Positions 16,329 through 25,073 are shown, counted from the first letter of the stretch. The stretch: 51,332 bases of DNA from Peptoanaerobacter stomatis (GCF_000238095.2 NZ_JH815225.1:1877690-1929021), one strand, 5' to 3'. Program-made: numbers and translations. The notes: a model not told the origin generated them from the letters alone.

Positions 16329-18479
16329 TTATTTTTTTACAGTCGCTTTTTTTGTTCTTGCTTTTTCAAACAATACCCACAGAGGACTCGCTATGAATAT
16401 TGATGAATATGTTCCTGATAATATACCTACAAGTAGAGGGAATGTGAATTCTTTTATTGAATCTACTCCAAGTATATATAGTGAAAGTATTGACAGTAAA
16501 GTAGTTACTGATGTGTTGATTGAACGTGTTACAGTTTGACCTATCGATATATCGGCTATCTGCGAATCTGACATTCTTCTAAGTGATTTTTTATTTTCTC
16601 TTATTCTATCGAAGACAACTATTGTATCGTTGATTGAATACCCCACAACTGTGAGTACAGCTGCAACAAACGGAGAGTTGACAGGTACTTTGAATATTGC
16701 GTATACGGCTAAAACTATCAGTACGTCATGCACAAGTGCTATTATTGCTGATATACCGAATGTGAATTTGAATCTGAACGATATATATATAAGCATAAAT
16801 ATACTTGCAAGTATTACTGATATTAGAGCTTTATTTTGTATTTCTTTTCCTATGGATGCTCCTATATATCCTGATTGTACAAGGTCATCGTCTTGAAGAT
16901 TATATGTTTCTTTATATTTTGTAAATACTTCTTTTCTTTGAGCATCATTCAAGTTTTCTGTAGTTTTTATTTGTATTATGGACTTGTCTTCGCCTAAATA
17001 ATCCACACTTGATGTAGTGTCAAACCCATGTGATATTTCCAAGAGTTTATCGTGATCTTCAAATTTGTGCATATTGATTTCTATAGTTGTACCGCCTGTG
17101 AAATCTATACCCATATTAAAGCCTTTGAAGATTCCTAATCCCAATCCTGCTACTATTATTATAACGGATAAAGATGCAAATATTTTGAATTTTTCTACAA
17201 AATTAAATGTGCTTTTATTTTCCTTGATTTTGTCTGATACTCCGAACATCTTCATATTTTTAATGTCCGTAAAGCCAAGGAAGTTTTGGAATAAAAATTT
17301 TGTAACTACAATTGCAGTAAATAATGATACCAATATACCTAATATAAGGGTAACGGCAAATCCTTTGATTGGACCTGTGCCGAAACTGTATAGCACAACA
17401 CCTGCTATTATAGTTGTTATCTGTGAGTCCATTATTGTTGACAATGCTTTTGAAAAGCCGTTTTTAAGTGCTGTTTTTACTGTTTTTCCGTCTTTTATTT
17501 CTTCTTTTATTCTTTCGAATATTATGACATTGGCATCAACTGCCATACCTACGGAAAGTATAAGTGCAGCTATACCTGGAAGAGTAAGTGTAGCACCAAG
17601 TGAAGAGTATATTAATATAAATATCAACATATACGCTAAAAGTGCTATATCTGCAATAAGACCCGGTATTTTATAATAGATGACCATGAAAAGCATTACA
17701 AGAGCTATACCGATTCCTGCGCCTTGTATACTTTTTTGAAGTGCGTCATCTCCAAGTTGTGCAGATTTTGTTGAACTTTCTACTTCTATGAAATCCACAG
17801 GTAGAGCTCCGGCTCTTATAAGTGATGCTAATTCAGTGGCTGATTTTGCATTAAAATTTCCTGATATTTCGGCACTTCCACCCAATATTTCAGATTGTAC
17901 ATTGGGCGCTGATATTATTTGCTCATCCAGCATAATATATATAGGAGCTTTTGTAGGAGCAGCCTGTTTTGTAGCTTCTGCAAATAAATTTGTACCTTCA
18001 TCGTTGAACTGTAATGTTACTACATACTGATTTTTTCCGTTTGTAGCAACTTCACTTTTTACAACGTGTGAACCGTTTAAAACTTCGTTACCTTGTGAAT
18101 CCACAAATCTGAGCTGTGCTGTTTTTCCGATTGTAGATATTGCATCATTTACGTCTTTGACGCCAGGCAATTCTATACGTATTCTGTTTTCGCCCTCTCT
18201 TACTATAAGAGGTTCTGTAAGTCCCATACCGTCTATTCTTTTTCTGAATACTTCTATGGTTTGGTTAATTATCTTAGACAGATCATCGCCTGTTTTATCG
18301 GTATTCGCCTCATATACTACATAGACTCCGCCCTTTAAGTCCAAGCCTTGATTGATTTTAGTATATACCGGGGCAAAAATGTAATTATCTCCGTTTTTTA
18401 TACCTGTTATTGACAATACAGTCAATAGTATAAGTAGGATAACCACAGAGAAAAAATTTCTTTTGCTCTTAAATCTCAT
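16329..18479 (-). CDS. secDF: Fused protein translocase subunit SecDF
   Basis: 716 residues, the size of Firmicute SecD-SecF fusions. The SecD half (about 1-410) has an N-terminal helix, the GLDLKGGVYVVYEANTD D1 signature, the large external P1 region and a run of five helices. The SecF half (from about 425) restarts with a helix followed by NMGIDFTGGTTIEI and ends in a second five-helix bundle. It uses the proton gradient to pull proteins out of the SecYEG channel. ATG 18479 follows GGAGG with 7-nt spacing. It is 48 nt behind yajC in one operon, which is the standard SecDF-YajC pairing. Confidence 0.95.
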   Translation of the reverse strand: MRFKSKRNFFSVVILLILLTVLSITGIKNGDNYIFAPVYTKINQGLDLKGGVYVVYEANTDKTGDDLSKIINQTIEVFRKRIDGMGLTEPLIVREGENRIRIELPGVKDVNDAISTIGKTAQLRFVDSQGNEVLNGSHVVKSEVATNGKNQYVVTLQFNDEGTNLFAEATKQAAPTKAPIYIMLDEQIISAPNVQSEILGGSAEISGNFNAKSATELASLIRAGALPVDFIEVESSTKSAQLGDDALQKSIQGAGIGIALVMLFMVIYYKIPGLIADIALLAYMLIFILIYSSLGATLTLPGIAALILSVGMAVDANVIIFERIKEEIKDGKTVKTALKNGFSKALSTIMDSQITTIIAGVVLYSFGTGPIKGFAVTLILGILVSLFTAIVVTKFLFQNFLGFTDIKNMKMFGVSDKIKENKSTFNFVEKFKIFASLSVIIIVAGLGLGIFKGFNMGIDFTGGTTIEINMHKFEDHDKLLEISHGFDTTSSVDYLGEDKSIIQIKTTENLNDAQRKEVFTKYKETYNLQDDDLVQSGYIGASIGKEIQNKALISVILASIFMLIYISFRFKFTFGISAIIALVHDVLIVLAVYAIFKVPVNSPFVAAVLTVVGYSINDTIVVFDRIRENKKSLRRMSDSQIADISIGQTVTRSINTSVTTLLSILSLYILGVDSIKEFTFPLLVGILSGTYSSIFIASPLWVLFEKARTKKATVKK

Positions 18480-18527
18480 AATAATTCCTCCAAGAAAACC
18501 CTAATTGTCAGGGATTGCATAAAAATT

Positions 18528-18878
18528 TTATTTTTCTTCGTCTATTTCTATATCTTCATCATCTTCTTCAATTTCGTCATCGTCATCAGTATCATTGATA
18601 ACAACTTCTCTCACGCTCCAATTTTTGAATGTGAGATGTGTGTTGTCAGGAGCACATTCCAATACCATAGTATCGTCTTTTATTTCTATTATAAGACCTA
18701 TAAGACCGCTATAAAGTATTACTGTATCTCCTACCTTTAATGAACTTCTCATATCCATTACTTCTTTTTGTCTCTTTTTTTGCGGTTTCATAACAAAAAA
18801 ATATAAGAAAAATCCCATCAAGATAAGTGGGAAAAACATTCCTAATGAGCCTGCCGCATTTGCACCTGTATTTGCCAA
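18528..18878 (-). CDS. yajC: Preprotein translocase auxiliary subunit YajC
   Basis: 116 residues starting with TTG at 18878, which is well supported by AGGAGG 7 nt upstream. One membrane helix (about 12-29) runs into the family signature FFVMKPQKKRQKEV, then a small KOW-like segment (LKVGDTVILYSGLIGLI). The C terminus is unusual: roughly the last 24 residues are almost all Asp, Glu and Ile, a strongly acidic tail. It binds SecDF in the holotranslocon and is co-transcribed with it. Confidence 0.92.
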   Translation of the reverse strand: MANTGANAAGSLGMFFPLILMGFFLYFFVMKPQKKRQKEVMDMRSSLKVGDTVILYSGLIGLIIEIKDDTMVLECAPDNTHLTFKNWSVREVVINDTDDDDEIEEDDEDIEIDEEK

Positions 18879-18927
18879 GTCTATTCCTCCTAAAAATATT
18901 TATTTAACAACAAAATGTCAATTTAAT

Positions 18928-18956
18928 ATTATACCAACTTAGCAAAATTTATACAA
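18928..18956 (-). promoter_or_regulatory. Promoter of yajC-secDF
   Basis: Minus strand: TTGTAT (18956-18951), 17-nt spacer, TATAAT (18933-18928). This lies about 50 bp before the yajC TTG start. Confidence 0.75.
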
Positions 18957-19066
18957 TAGCTTTTAAAATAAATAATAATATTTTTTAAGTGAAATAAAAA
19001 ACATTAACCATAAACTAAAAGATATAATAAAAAGTTTTAATTCTAATATCAAGTTGTAAAATATAT

Positions 19067-19095
19067 TTGTAATGAAATTGTATTTTTGATATAAT
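19067..19095 (+). promoter_or_regulatory. Promoter of the parA-parB pair
   Basis: TTGTAA (19067-19072), a 17-nt spacer and TATAAT (19090-19095) precede the parA start by about 110 bp. Confidence 0.65.
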
Positions 19096-19140
19096 TAACA
19101 TGATTATATTTTTTATAAAAAATTTTAATACTGAATAAAA

Positions 19141-19177
19141 ATTGTTATCTCAAAATGAAGTTAATTGGAATAACAAT
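19141..19177. promoter_or_regulatory. Dyad upstream of parA, possible operator or partition site
   Basis: ATTGTTAT (19141-19148) and ATAACAAT (19170-19177) form an exact 8-bp inverted repeat between the promoter and the parA start. Autoregulation and centromere-like sites are usual at this position in par operons. It does not match the chromosomal parS consensus. Confidence 0.4.
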
Positions 19178-19207
19178 ATCTAATACATAAATGAAACGGA
19201 GAATATT

Positions 19208-19993
19208 ATGAAAACTCATATAATTTCTATATCTAATAACAAAGGAGGTTCAGGGAAAACTACGCTTACAGGTAATCTCGGCTATGCGCTTGCAAGTCAT
19301 GGAAAAAAAATTTTGCTCATAGATGCGGATATGCAAATGAATTTGACACGTTCATACGATATGCAAATTGACAAGGATAAAAATATATACAAAGCTGTTT
19401 CATTGGAAGAAGACCTGTCTGATTTTATAAGCAAGACTAACTACGAAAATATTGATATGGTAATATCTGATTATATGCTTTCTGCTGTAGATATGCAGCT
19501 TGTTGGTAAAAATGATAAAGAAAATGTGATTAAAAAAATAATTACACCTCTAAAACAAAGCGAAGTATATGATTATATAATAATAGACACTTGTCCATTT
19601 TTGGGGCTTTTAAATTACAATATTTTGGTATCGTCAGATTATGTATTGATACCTGTTGAATTATCGGCGTTCGGAGTGGAAGGTTTAGAACCTTTATCCA
19701 ATTTTATAGAGGAAGTAAGAATTTTTAACAAAGATTTAGAAATCCTCGGCATAGTGGAAACAAAAGTTGATAAGCGTGAGTCTACTACTAATGAAACGAG
19801 AGAACTTTTAAGAGATTTGTTTGGAGATAAAATATTGTCTTCGGATATACCTGTAGATATAAATATAAAGAAAAGTCAATTTTTGGGACAACCTGTGTGC
19901 AATTTTTCATCAGAGTCAAGAGCGTCAATTGCCTACAAAAATTTAGCAAAGGAAGTGGATAGTCTTGTCAACAAAAAAAAGTATAATAAATAA
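19208..19993 (+). CDS. ParA/Soj-family partition ATPase
   Basis: 261 residues. ATG 19208 follows GGAG. The deviant Walker A motif NNKGGSGKTTL (residues 10-20) has the signature lysine of ParA/MinD proteins. LLIDADMQMNLT matches the A' motif, and YDYIIIDTCPFLGLL the Walker B region. These ATPases move DNA-ParB complexes using nucleoid-bound ATP dimers. It overlaps the ParB-like gene by 29 nt. Chromosomal Soj is usually near the origin with gidB and spo0J; here none of those neighbours is present and tRNAs lie just downstream, so it may be a second pair captured from a plasmid or integrative element (inference). Confidence 0.88.
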   Translation: MKTHIISISNNKGGSGKTTLTGNLGYALASHGKKILLIDADMQMNLTRSYDMQIDKDKNIYKAVSLEEDLSDFISKTNYENIDMVISDYMLSAVDMQLVGKNDKENVIKKIITPLKQSEVYDYIIIDTCPFLGLLNYNILVSSDYVLIPVELSAFGVEGLEPLSNFIEEVRIFNKDLEILGIVETKVDKRESTTNETRELLRDLFGDKILSSDIPVDINIKKSQFLGQPVCNFSSESRASIAYKNLAKEVDSLVNKKKYNK

Positions 19994-20876
19994 AGACAGA
20001 TTTAAAAATCTTTCGGGGATATCCGCTTTTGATAAAGATAAAAGACAGGAAAATACGGAAGAAAATGCAAAATCGAGATTTGACATAGATGTTTTTTCAA
20101 ACGATATATCTCAAATAGATATAAATAAGCTCACATCAGCACCCAGCGAATGGAATTTTTACAGCAAACTTCCGAAAGAAAAGTTTTTAGAATTGATAGA
20201 ATCCATAGAAAAAAACTCCCTGCTTCATCCTGTAGTGCTTTGGGAAAAAAATGACGGTTATATGATACTCTCAGGCCACAATAGAGTAAGAGCATACAAG
20301 GCATTATATGAGATGACGAAAGATGAAAAGTATAGCAAAATTCCGGCGATAGTTAAAAGAAAAGATGATATTGACGAGAATACAGCAAGGGAAATAATAG
20401 TAGATACAAACTGGATACAAAGACAGCTTACAACATATGAAAAAACACAATCTATACTTCAAAAATATGTTCGTATAAAATCTGAGAAGAAAAAAGGAGA
20501 AAAAACAAGAGATTTAATCGCGAGCCAATTAGGTATATCAGGGAGAATGGTGCAAAACTATCTATCGCTTAATATGCTGAATAGCGGATTTTTTGAGCTT
20601 ATAGATGAATCTGTAATAAATATAAAAATGGCTGTATTGCTTGCCAAATTACCGGATCAAACTCAAAAATTGATATTGAAAAATAAAGATGATATAAATT
20701 TTGACATAAATTTGTTGAAAAAAGCAAGTGAATTTAAAGATGATGAAGAAATTTTAGAATTACTTAGAAAAGATGAAAAAAAAGAAGATGAGCTTATAAC
20801 TTTAAAGGTCAAAATACGAAAAGATAAGAAAGACGAATTTATGAAAATGTACAATGATTGGCTGAAAACTTTATAG
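19965..20876 (+). CDS. ParB-like DNA-binding protein
   Basis: 303 residues from a TTG at 19965 inside the end of parA, with AGGAAG about 9 nt upstream; no ATG is available before the core. The ParB N-terminal domain (about residues 45-130) shows VVLWEKNDGYMILSGHNRVR, replacing the usual GERR box with SGHNR, a common variant in plasmid and phage ParB-like proteins. A helix-turn-helix follows (IASQLGISGRMVQNYLSLN, about 182-200). The C-terminal third is Lys/Glu-rich and helical. It pairs with the ParA upstream. It lacks clear similarity to Spo0J outside these motifs. A terminator follows at 20889. Confidence 0.82.
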   Translation: MSTKKSIINKDRFKNLSGISAFDKDKRQENTEENAKSRFDIDVFSNDISQIDINKLTSAPSEWNFYSKLPKEKFLELIESIEKNSLLHPVVLWEKNDGYMILSGHNRVRAYKALYEMTKDEKYSKIPAIVKRKDDIDENTAREIIVDTNWIQRQLTTYEKTQSILQKYVRIKSEKKKGEKTRDLIASQLGISGRMVQNYLSLNMLNSGFFELIDESVINIKMAVLLAKLPDQTQKLILKNKDDINFDINLLKKASEFKDDEEILELLRKDEKKEDELITLKVKIRKDKKDEFMKMYNDWLKTL

Positions 20877-20888
20877 GTGATGATTAAG

Positions 20889-20932
20889 AATATTCCTTGG
20901 ATATAACTGACTTATTTAAGGGATATTTTTTT
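20889..20932 (+). terminator. Terminator of parA-parB
   Basis: AATATTCCTT (20889-20898) pairs with AAGGGATATT (20918-20927), with one G-U pair, followed by five T. It lies 13 nt after the parB stop codon. Confidence 0.6.
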
Positions 20933-20976
20933 GCATAAAAAAAGACGTGAGATATTCACATCATTAACAAAAAATC

Positions 20977-21060
20977 TGGTGCGGATAGAGGGAGTCGAAC
21001 CCCCACGGTTGCCCGCTAGATCCTAAGTCTAGTGCGTCTGCCAATTCCGCCATATCCGCA
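20977..21060 (-). tRNA. tRNA-Leu (anticodon UAG)
   Basis: 84 nt including an encoded CCA. The anticodon arm reads CTAGA-CTTAGGA-TCTAG, giving TAG for CUA leucine codons. The long variable arm (CGGGCAACCG) is typical of class II tRNAs. It is last in a four-tRNA operon read leftward. Confidence 0.95.
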
Positions 21061-21068
21061 CAAAAAAA

Positions 21069-21144
21069 TGGTGGACCCAACAGGGCTCGAACCTGTGACC
21101 CCCTGCTTGTAAGGCAGATGCTCTCCCAGCTGAGCTATGGATCC
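21069..21144 (-). tRNA. tRNA-Val (anticodon UAC)
   Basis: 76 nt with encoded CCA. Acceptor GGATCCA pairs with TGGGTCC; the anticodon arm TCTGC-CTTACAA-GCAGG gives TAC for valine. T-loop GTTCGAG is present. It lies 8 nt from tRNA-Leu. Confidence 0.95.
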
Positions 21145-21187
21145 ATACCAAAGTATAATAATCAATTATTGGATATATAGATTAAAA

Positions 21188-21262
21188 TGGTGACTCCTAG
21201 GGGATTCGAACCCCTGTAGCCGCCGTGAAAGGGCGGTGTCTTAACCGCTTGACCAAGGAGCC
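21188..21262 (-). tRNA. tRNA-Glu (anticodon UUC)
   Basis: 75 nt with encoded CCA. Acceptor GGCTCCT pairs with AGGAGTC. Anticodon loop CTTTCAC gives TTC. It is in the same leftward cluster. Confidence 0.95.
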
Positions 21263-21280
21263 ACATCAATCAATATAAAA

Positions 21281-21356
21281 TGGTGACCCATCCGGGATTC
21301 GAACCCGGGACACCTTGATTAAAAGTCAAGTGCTCTGCCGACTGAGCTAATGAGTC
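21281..21356 (-). tRNA. tRNA-Lys (anticodon UUU)
   Basis: 76 nt with encoded CCA. The anticodon arm CTTGA-CTTTTAA-TCAAG gives TTT for lysine. It is the first tRNA after the promoter at 21390-21418. Confidence 0.95.
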
Positions 21357-21389
21357 TTATTTTTTTGATAATTAACAATCAACTCGTTA

Positions 21390-21418
21390 ATTATATCTAT
21401 TATTTTTATATCTGTCAA
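21390..21418 (-). promoter_or_regulatory. Promoter of the Lys-Glu-Val-Leu tRNA operon
   Basis: Minus strand: TTGACA (21418-21413), a 17-nt spacer and TATAAT (21395-21390), perfect consensus. A long A tract directly upstream could act as an UP element. The start would be near 21383, about 27 nt before tRNA-Lys. Confidence 0.9.
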
Positions 21419-21433
21419 GTATTTTTTTTATTT

Positions 21434-21498
21434 TTTCTGTCGGCAATAAATAAATTTCTATAACTCTTGTATTTAGTGATGTCTATTGCCGACAGAAA
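21434..21498. repeat. 65-bp inverted repeat upstream of the tRNA promoter
   Basis: TTTCTGTCGGCAATA (21434-21448) and TATTGCCGACAGAAA (21484-21498) are exactly complementary around a 35-nt spacer. It sits between the flavin-protein stop codon and the tRNA promoter. On the minus strand it is followed by an A run and not a U run, so a normal terminator role is doubtful. GC content in the arms is above the local background. Confidence 0.6.
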
Positions 21499-21573
21499 TT
21501 TTATTTAATACAGTTTTAGTTGTATGTTTTATAAAAATTATTATGGTTAATAATAGAAATAAATAATATATAT

Positions 21574-21990
21574 TTATAAAATATAAGTATCCATATTTTC
21601 AAGAGTCAAAACTACCTGAGCTTTTTCGAAGTGTATTTCATATACTACAAGAAAAACACCGACATCCTCTATAAGCTCTCTATATCCTTCCATTTTTTCT
21701 ATAAGTTGCTCTTTCAAATCATATACAGTTTTTGAACTTTTTACACAGATACCCTTTGCTTTTATGTGTTCAGTTCCATGCTTAGGTATGGTAGTGAATG
21801 CAATCTTTGTATTTTTTTCCAATTCAAAGACTTTGGTATTGTCTGAAAATGTTGCAAAATACAACACTTTTGCCTCAGGATCAAAATAAAAATTTACAGC
21901 TCTGACATTAGGAGTATTATTTAAGCTTGTGGCAAGTGCTATTTCCGAATGTTCTCTCATCATTCTAAAAAATTCTTTTTTTGTATCCAT
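21574..21990 (-). CDS. Pyridoxamine 5'-phosphate oxidase-family (flavin split-barrel) protein
   Basis: 138 residues, a single split-barrel domain that normally binds FMN or a related flavin as a dimer. The start of the fold is FFRMMREHSEIALATSLNNTPNVRAV, then VNFYFDPEAKVLYFATF and TKVFELEKNTKIAFTT, all typical of this family. ATG 21990 follows AAGGAG at about 9 nt. Members of this size are mostly uncharacterised and may reduce or sequester small molecules; true PdxH activity is unlikely because the protein is short and lacks the usual C-terminal part. It is probably monocistronic. Confidence 0.85.
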   Translation of the reverse strand: MDTKKEFFRMMREHSEIALATSLNNTPNVRAVNFYFDPEAKVLYFATFSDNTKVFELEKNTKIAFTTIPKHGTEHIKAKGICVKSSKTVYDLKEQLIEKMEGYRELIEDVGVFLVVYEIHFEKAQVVLTLENMDTYIL

Positions 21991-22257
21991 TTAATATTAT
22001 CTCCTTAAAAAGAAACTTTAAAAAATATTGAATAATTCTGTGTATAATTATAACAGTAAATTTATTTTAACTCAACTTAAAATTTAATTATAAACGTGTT
22101 AAATATAAATAAAAAGTTTATATTTAATTTGGATTTATTTTATTAAAAATCCTATAACTGTTAATTTTACTATATTAAATTTTGTTGACATAATGGAATT
22201 TTTTTTGATTATATAGTATAATTGATATAGTATATTAAAAAAATTTAGGAGGGAATT

Positions 22258-24204
22258 ATGTTTAAAATCAGAAAAAGTATCAGCATTATGTTATCGCTCA
22301 TACTTGTATTAGGCTTAAGTGTTTATAAACCTACATTTGCAGATGATACAAAAATGATAACAATAATACATACTAACGATGTTCACGGAAGAGCTGAAGG
22401 AGATCAAAAAGAACTCATAGGCTATGCAAAATTAAAAACTTTTTATGACGCACAAAAAGCAAAAAATCCTGATACTTTACTTGTAGATGCGGGAGATACT
22501 TTGCATGGAACAACATTTGCCAACATATCCGAAGGGAAAAATATGCTTAATCTTATGAATGAAATAGGATTTGCAGTGGGCATTCCCGGAAATCACGATT
22601 TCAACTACGGATATGAAAGACTTATTGCTCTTGAAAAAGATGCAAAATTTGATTATTTATGTGCAAATGTAGTTAGAAAAGATGGAACAAAAGATTTTAA
22701 AGCCAATGTTATAAAAGATATTGACGGTGTTAAAATAGGATTTTTCGGAATTGCCACACCGGAAACTCTTTATAAATCAAGCCCTAAAAACACTGCAAAT
22801 GTAGATTTTCTTGATTATATACAAACATCCAAAAAACAAGTTGAAGAATTAAAGAAACAAGGTGCACAAATAATAGTGGCGGTTACACACCTCGGTATAG
22901 ATGAATCATCAAGTGAGCGTTCCGATATACTTGCAAAAGAAGTCGACGGAATAGATCTTATAATAGACGGACATAGTCATACAAGACTCCCTGAAGGCTT
23001 AAAAATAAAAAATACACTTATAGTTCAGACAGGGGAGTATTTAAAAAATATAGGTGTTGTAAATCTCGAAATAAAAGACGGTAAAATTCAAAGTGCAAAG
23101 GCAAACTTGGTTTCATTTGAACAGGCAAAAGATATAAAACCTGATGAAAAAATTGCAAAAGAAATACAAGTTGCGGTTGCAGCGGATAAACCTACACTTG
23201 ATAAAGTGATAGGATATAGTGAAACAGAACTTGTAGGAGTTAGAGAAAAAGTCAGAGCAAGTGAAACAAATCTTGGGGATCTTGTTACAGACGCTATGAA
23301 AAAATCAATATCATCAGATGTTGCAATTACTAATGGCGGAGGAATAAGAGCATCAATTAAAAAAGGCGATATAAAAATGGGAGATATACTTACATCATTC
23401 CCGTTCACAAATTTCGTAGTAGGCTTGGAAGTAAAAGGTGATGTAATAGCATCTGCGTTGGAGCATGGAGTTGATAAAGCGCCTGAACCTGCCGGTAAAT
23501 TCCCGCAAGTATCAGGACTTACATTCACATATGATATATCACAACCTGCAGGAAAAAGAGTTAGCGATATAAAAGTAAATGGGGAAAATCTTGATACTAA
23601 AAAATCATATAAACTGGCAACTAATGATTTTATGGCAATAGGTGGCGATGATTATACAATGCTTAAGAATGCAAAAAAAGTTGCTGAAAATGCTCTATTG
23701 TCAGATGTATTGGTAGACTATATAAAAGAAAGTGGCGGCAAAATAAATTATAAAGAAAATGGAAACAGAATAATACTTAATAGCGAGATTACAAAAGTAG
23801 ACGCAATAAGCGAAGTTAAAACAGATGATATGAAAGTTATACCTACAAGCCACAAGATAATAGCAGAAGGCAAATCAATACTGATAGAAGGCTATATAAT
23901 AAACGGAGATAAATATTTCCAAGTAAGAGATATTGCAGCAGCTTTCAGTAATACAGCACAGTCATTCGACGTACAATACGATAAAAAATCAAAATCGGTA
24001 GTATTGAAGAAAAATACTAAATATAGCGGAAATAATGCAAAACTTTCAAAAATTTCTCAAAAGGCACCTAAGATTGTAAACAGCAACCAAAAGATAATGG
24101 TCAACGGCAAAGAAGACCAAAAATTGAAAGTATATCTTATAAACAGTGCCAATTATGTAAGTTTGGCGCAACTTTCAACACTTATGAATTTAAACATAAA
24201 ATAA
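22258..24204 (+). CDS. Secreted 5'-nucleotidase/2',3'-cyclic phosphodiesterase-type metallophosphatase with a C-terminal Cu-amine-oxidase-like domain
   Basis: 648 residues; ATG 22258 after AGGAGG. A signal peptide (about 1-28, ending TFADD) is followed by the metallophosphatase domain: IIHTNDVHGR (Asp41, His43), VDAGDTLHG, GNHDFNYG, VAVTHLG and DGHSHT. The 5'-nucleotidase C-terminal domain shows TNGGGIRA and NDFMAIGGDDY. It should dephosphorylate nucleotides outside the cell to allow nucleoside uptake. From about residue 535 there is an added domain with KIIAEGKSILIEGYIINGDKYFQVRDIAAAF and NYVSLAQLS, resembling the copper amine oxidase N-terminal-like repeats that Clostridia use in wall-associated proteins. 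No LPXTG motif is present. A strong terminator follows. Confidence 0.9.
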   Translation: MFKIRKSISIMLSLILVLGLSVYKPTFADDTKMITIIHTNDVHGRAEGDQKELIGYAKLKTFYDAQKAKNPDTLLVDAGDTLHGTTFANISEGKNMLNLMNEIGFAVGIPGNHDFNYGYERLIALEKDAKFDYLCANVVRKDGTKDFKANVIKDIDGVKIGFFGIATPETLYKSSPKNTANVDFLDYIQTSKKQVEELKKQGAQIIVAVTHLGIDESSSERSDILAKEVDGIDLIIDGHSHTRLPEGLKIKNTLIVQTGEYLKNIGVVNLEIKDGKIQSAKANLVSFEQAKDIKPDEKIAKEIQVAVAADKPTLDKVIGYSETELVGVREKVRASETNLGDLVTDAMKKSISSDVAITNGGGIRASIKKGDIKMGDILTSFPFTNFVVGLEVKGDVIASALEHGVDKAPEPAGKFPQVSGLTFTYDISQPAGKRVSDIKVNGENLDTKKSYKLATNDFMAIGGDDYTMLKNAKKVAENALLSDVLVDYIKESGGKINYKENGNRIILNSEITKVDAISEVKTDDMKVIPTSHKIIAEGKSILIEGYIINGDKYFQVRDIAAAFSNTAQSFDVQYDKKSKSVVLKKNTKYSGNNAKLSKISQKAPKIVNSNQKIMVNGKEDQKLKVYLINSANYVSLAQLSTLMNLNIK

Positions 24205-24223
24205 TATGGAAAGCAAAATTTTT

Positions 24224-24248
24224 AGTGGAGGGCAACCTCCACTTTTTA
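24224..24248 (+). terminator. Terminator of the 5'-nucleotidase gene
   Basis: AGTGGAGG (24224-24231) and CCTCCACT (24236-24243) form an 8-bp stem with a GCAA-like loop, followed by TTTTT. Confidence 0.9.
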
Positions 24249-24596
24249 TATTAATACCGATATTCAATAGAATAATAGACATTTTATAAGTAATACTGAT
24301 TTCTAATACAACAATAGATAATTCCTTAAATTAATAAGTTTATAAATAACTTTTTCTTTTATTATATTTGTGTAATATCATTTTCTATCATTATTTTTGG
24401 TTAGTGGTAACAATGACATTATATAATAAGATACTGTGAGTATCAAAAGCTATTTTTAGAATTTTAGACTACAAGATATTGTGCATAATGATTTATTTTT
24501 GAAATATATACAAAAAAAACCAAAATGCGACTTTTGACATTTACGGCATAACTATTTAAAATAAATAAAATTACAATAAGTCATAAATTTAAAGAT
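24249..24596. other. Intergenic region with a repeat fragment
   Basis: About 350 bp without a gene. The only recognisable feature is a reverse-strand match to the core of the dispersed repeat (TCAATAGAATAATAGACATT at 24264-24283, 19 of 20 identical to copy 1). The leftward gene at 24597 ends here. Confidence 0.4.
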
Positions 24597-25025
24597 TTAA
24601 TTTGCCGATTTCAGATTTTTGACTTCCTCTAAATTTTCAATTTCTTCCAATATGACTTTCAGCTTTGATGAGTCTATTATTCCTTTTTTTATACGTCCGT
24701 ATTCGTTTACTGACAATATGGCGTTTTCTGTTTTGTCCCATATTTCAAGAGTACGTTCAATATTTTTTTCGCTTATTCTCAATATTATTTCAGGCAAATC
24801 ATCTCTTTGTGAAATTTTGTTTCCGTCAAAAACAACGTTATTAAGAAGTTTTTCAAATTTTGCAATTACTTTCTCATTATAAATCGCTCTCGCATATAAA
24901 ATTGATGTTATATTCTCAGGATATCCGACTGTCATAATTTTTTCAGGATGTGTAGAATTTGAAATTAAAACAGTTAGAATTACAAGTGCTGATATTAACA
25001 AAATAAAAAGCTTCCGTTTTTTCAT
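24597..25025 (-). CDS. Small membrane-anchored or exported protein of unknown function
   Basis: 142 residues from ATG 25025, with AGGAG about 8 nt upstream; an in-frame GTG at 25034 overlaps that site. One N-terminal helix (about residues 5-22) after MKKRK suggests export or anchoring, and there is no lipobox. The rest is soluble and charged, with a helical C terminus rich in Leu, Glu and Lys. The segment TVGYPENITSILYARAIYNE is distinctive, but I do not recognise the family. It is divergently placed from the secreted protein at 25150, with a shared 125-bp promoter region. Confidence 0.6.
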   Translation of the reverse strand: MKKRKLFILLISALVILTVLISNSTHPEKIMTVGYPENITSILYARAIYNEKVIAKFEKLLNNVVFDGNKISQRDDLPEIILRISEKNIERTLEIWDKTENAILSVNEYGRIKKGIIDSSKLKVILEEIENLEEVKNLKSAN

Positions 25026-25073
25026 AAAAACCACTCCTAAAAGTATAAAAATAAAAAATTAACATAATAATAT

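Noticed and set aside
17065-17676. 203-codon open frame antisense to secDF
   Set aside because: It is the mirror of hydrophobic SecDF codons in an AT-rich gene, with no start signal.
19208-20876. Window considered as plasmid because of ParA/ParB
   Set aside because: secDF, dnaB, rplI and a complete rRNA operon show it is chromosomal; only local acquisition remains possible.
22185-22222. TTGACA with TATAAT before the 5'-nucleotidase gene
   Set aside because: The spacing is 26 nt, too long for a sigma-A promoter; the true promoter could not be placed.
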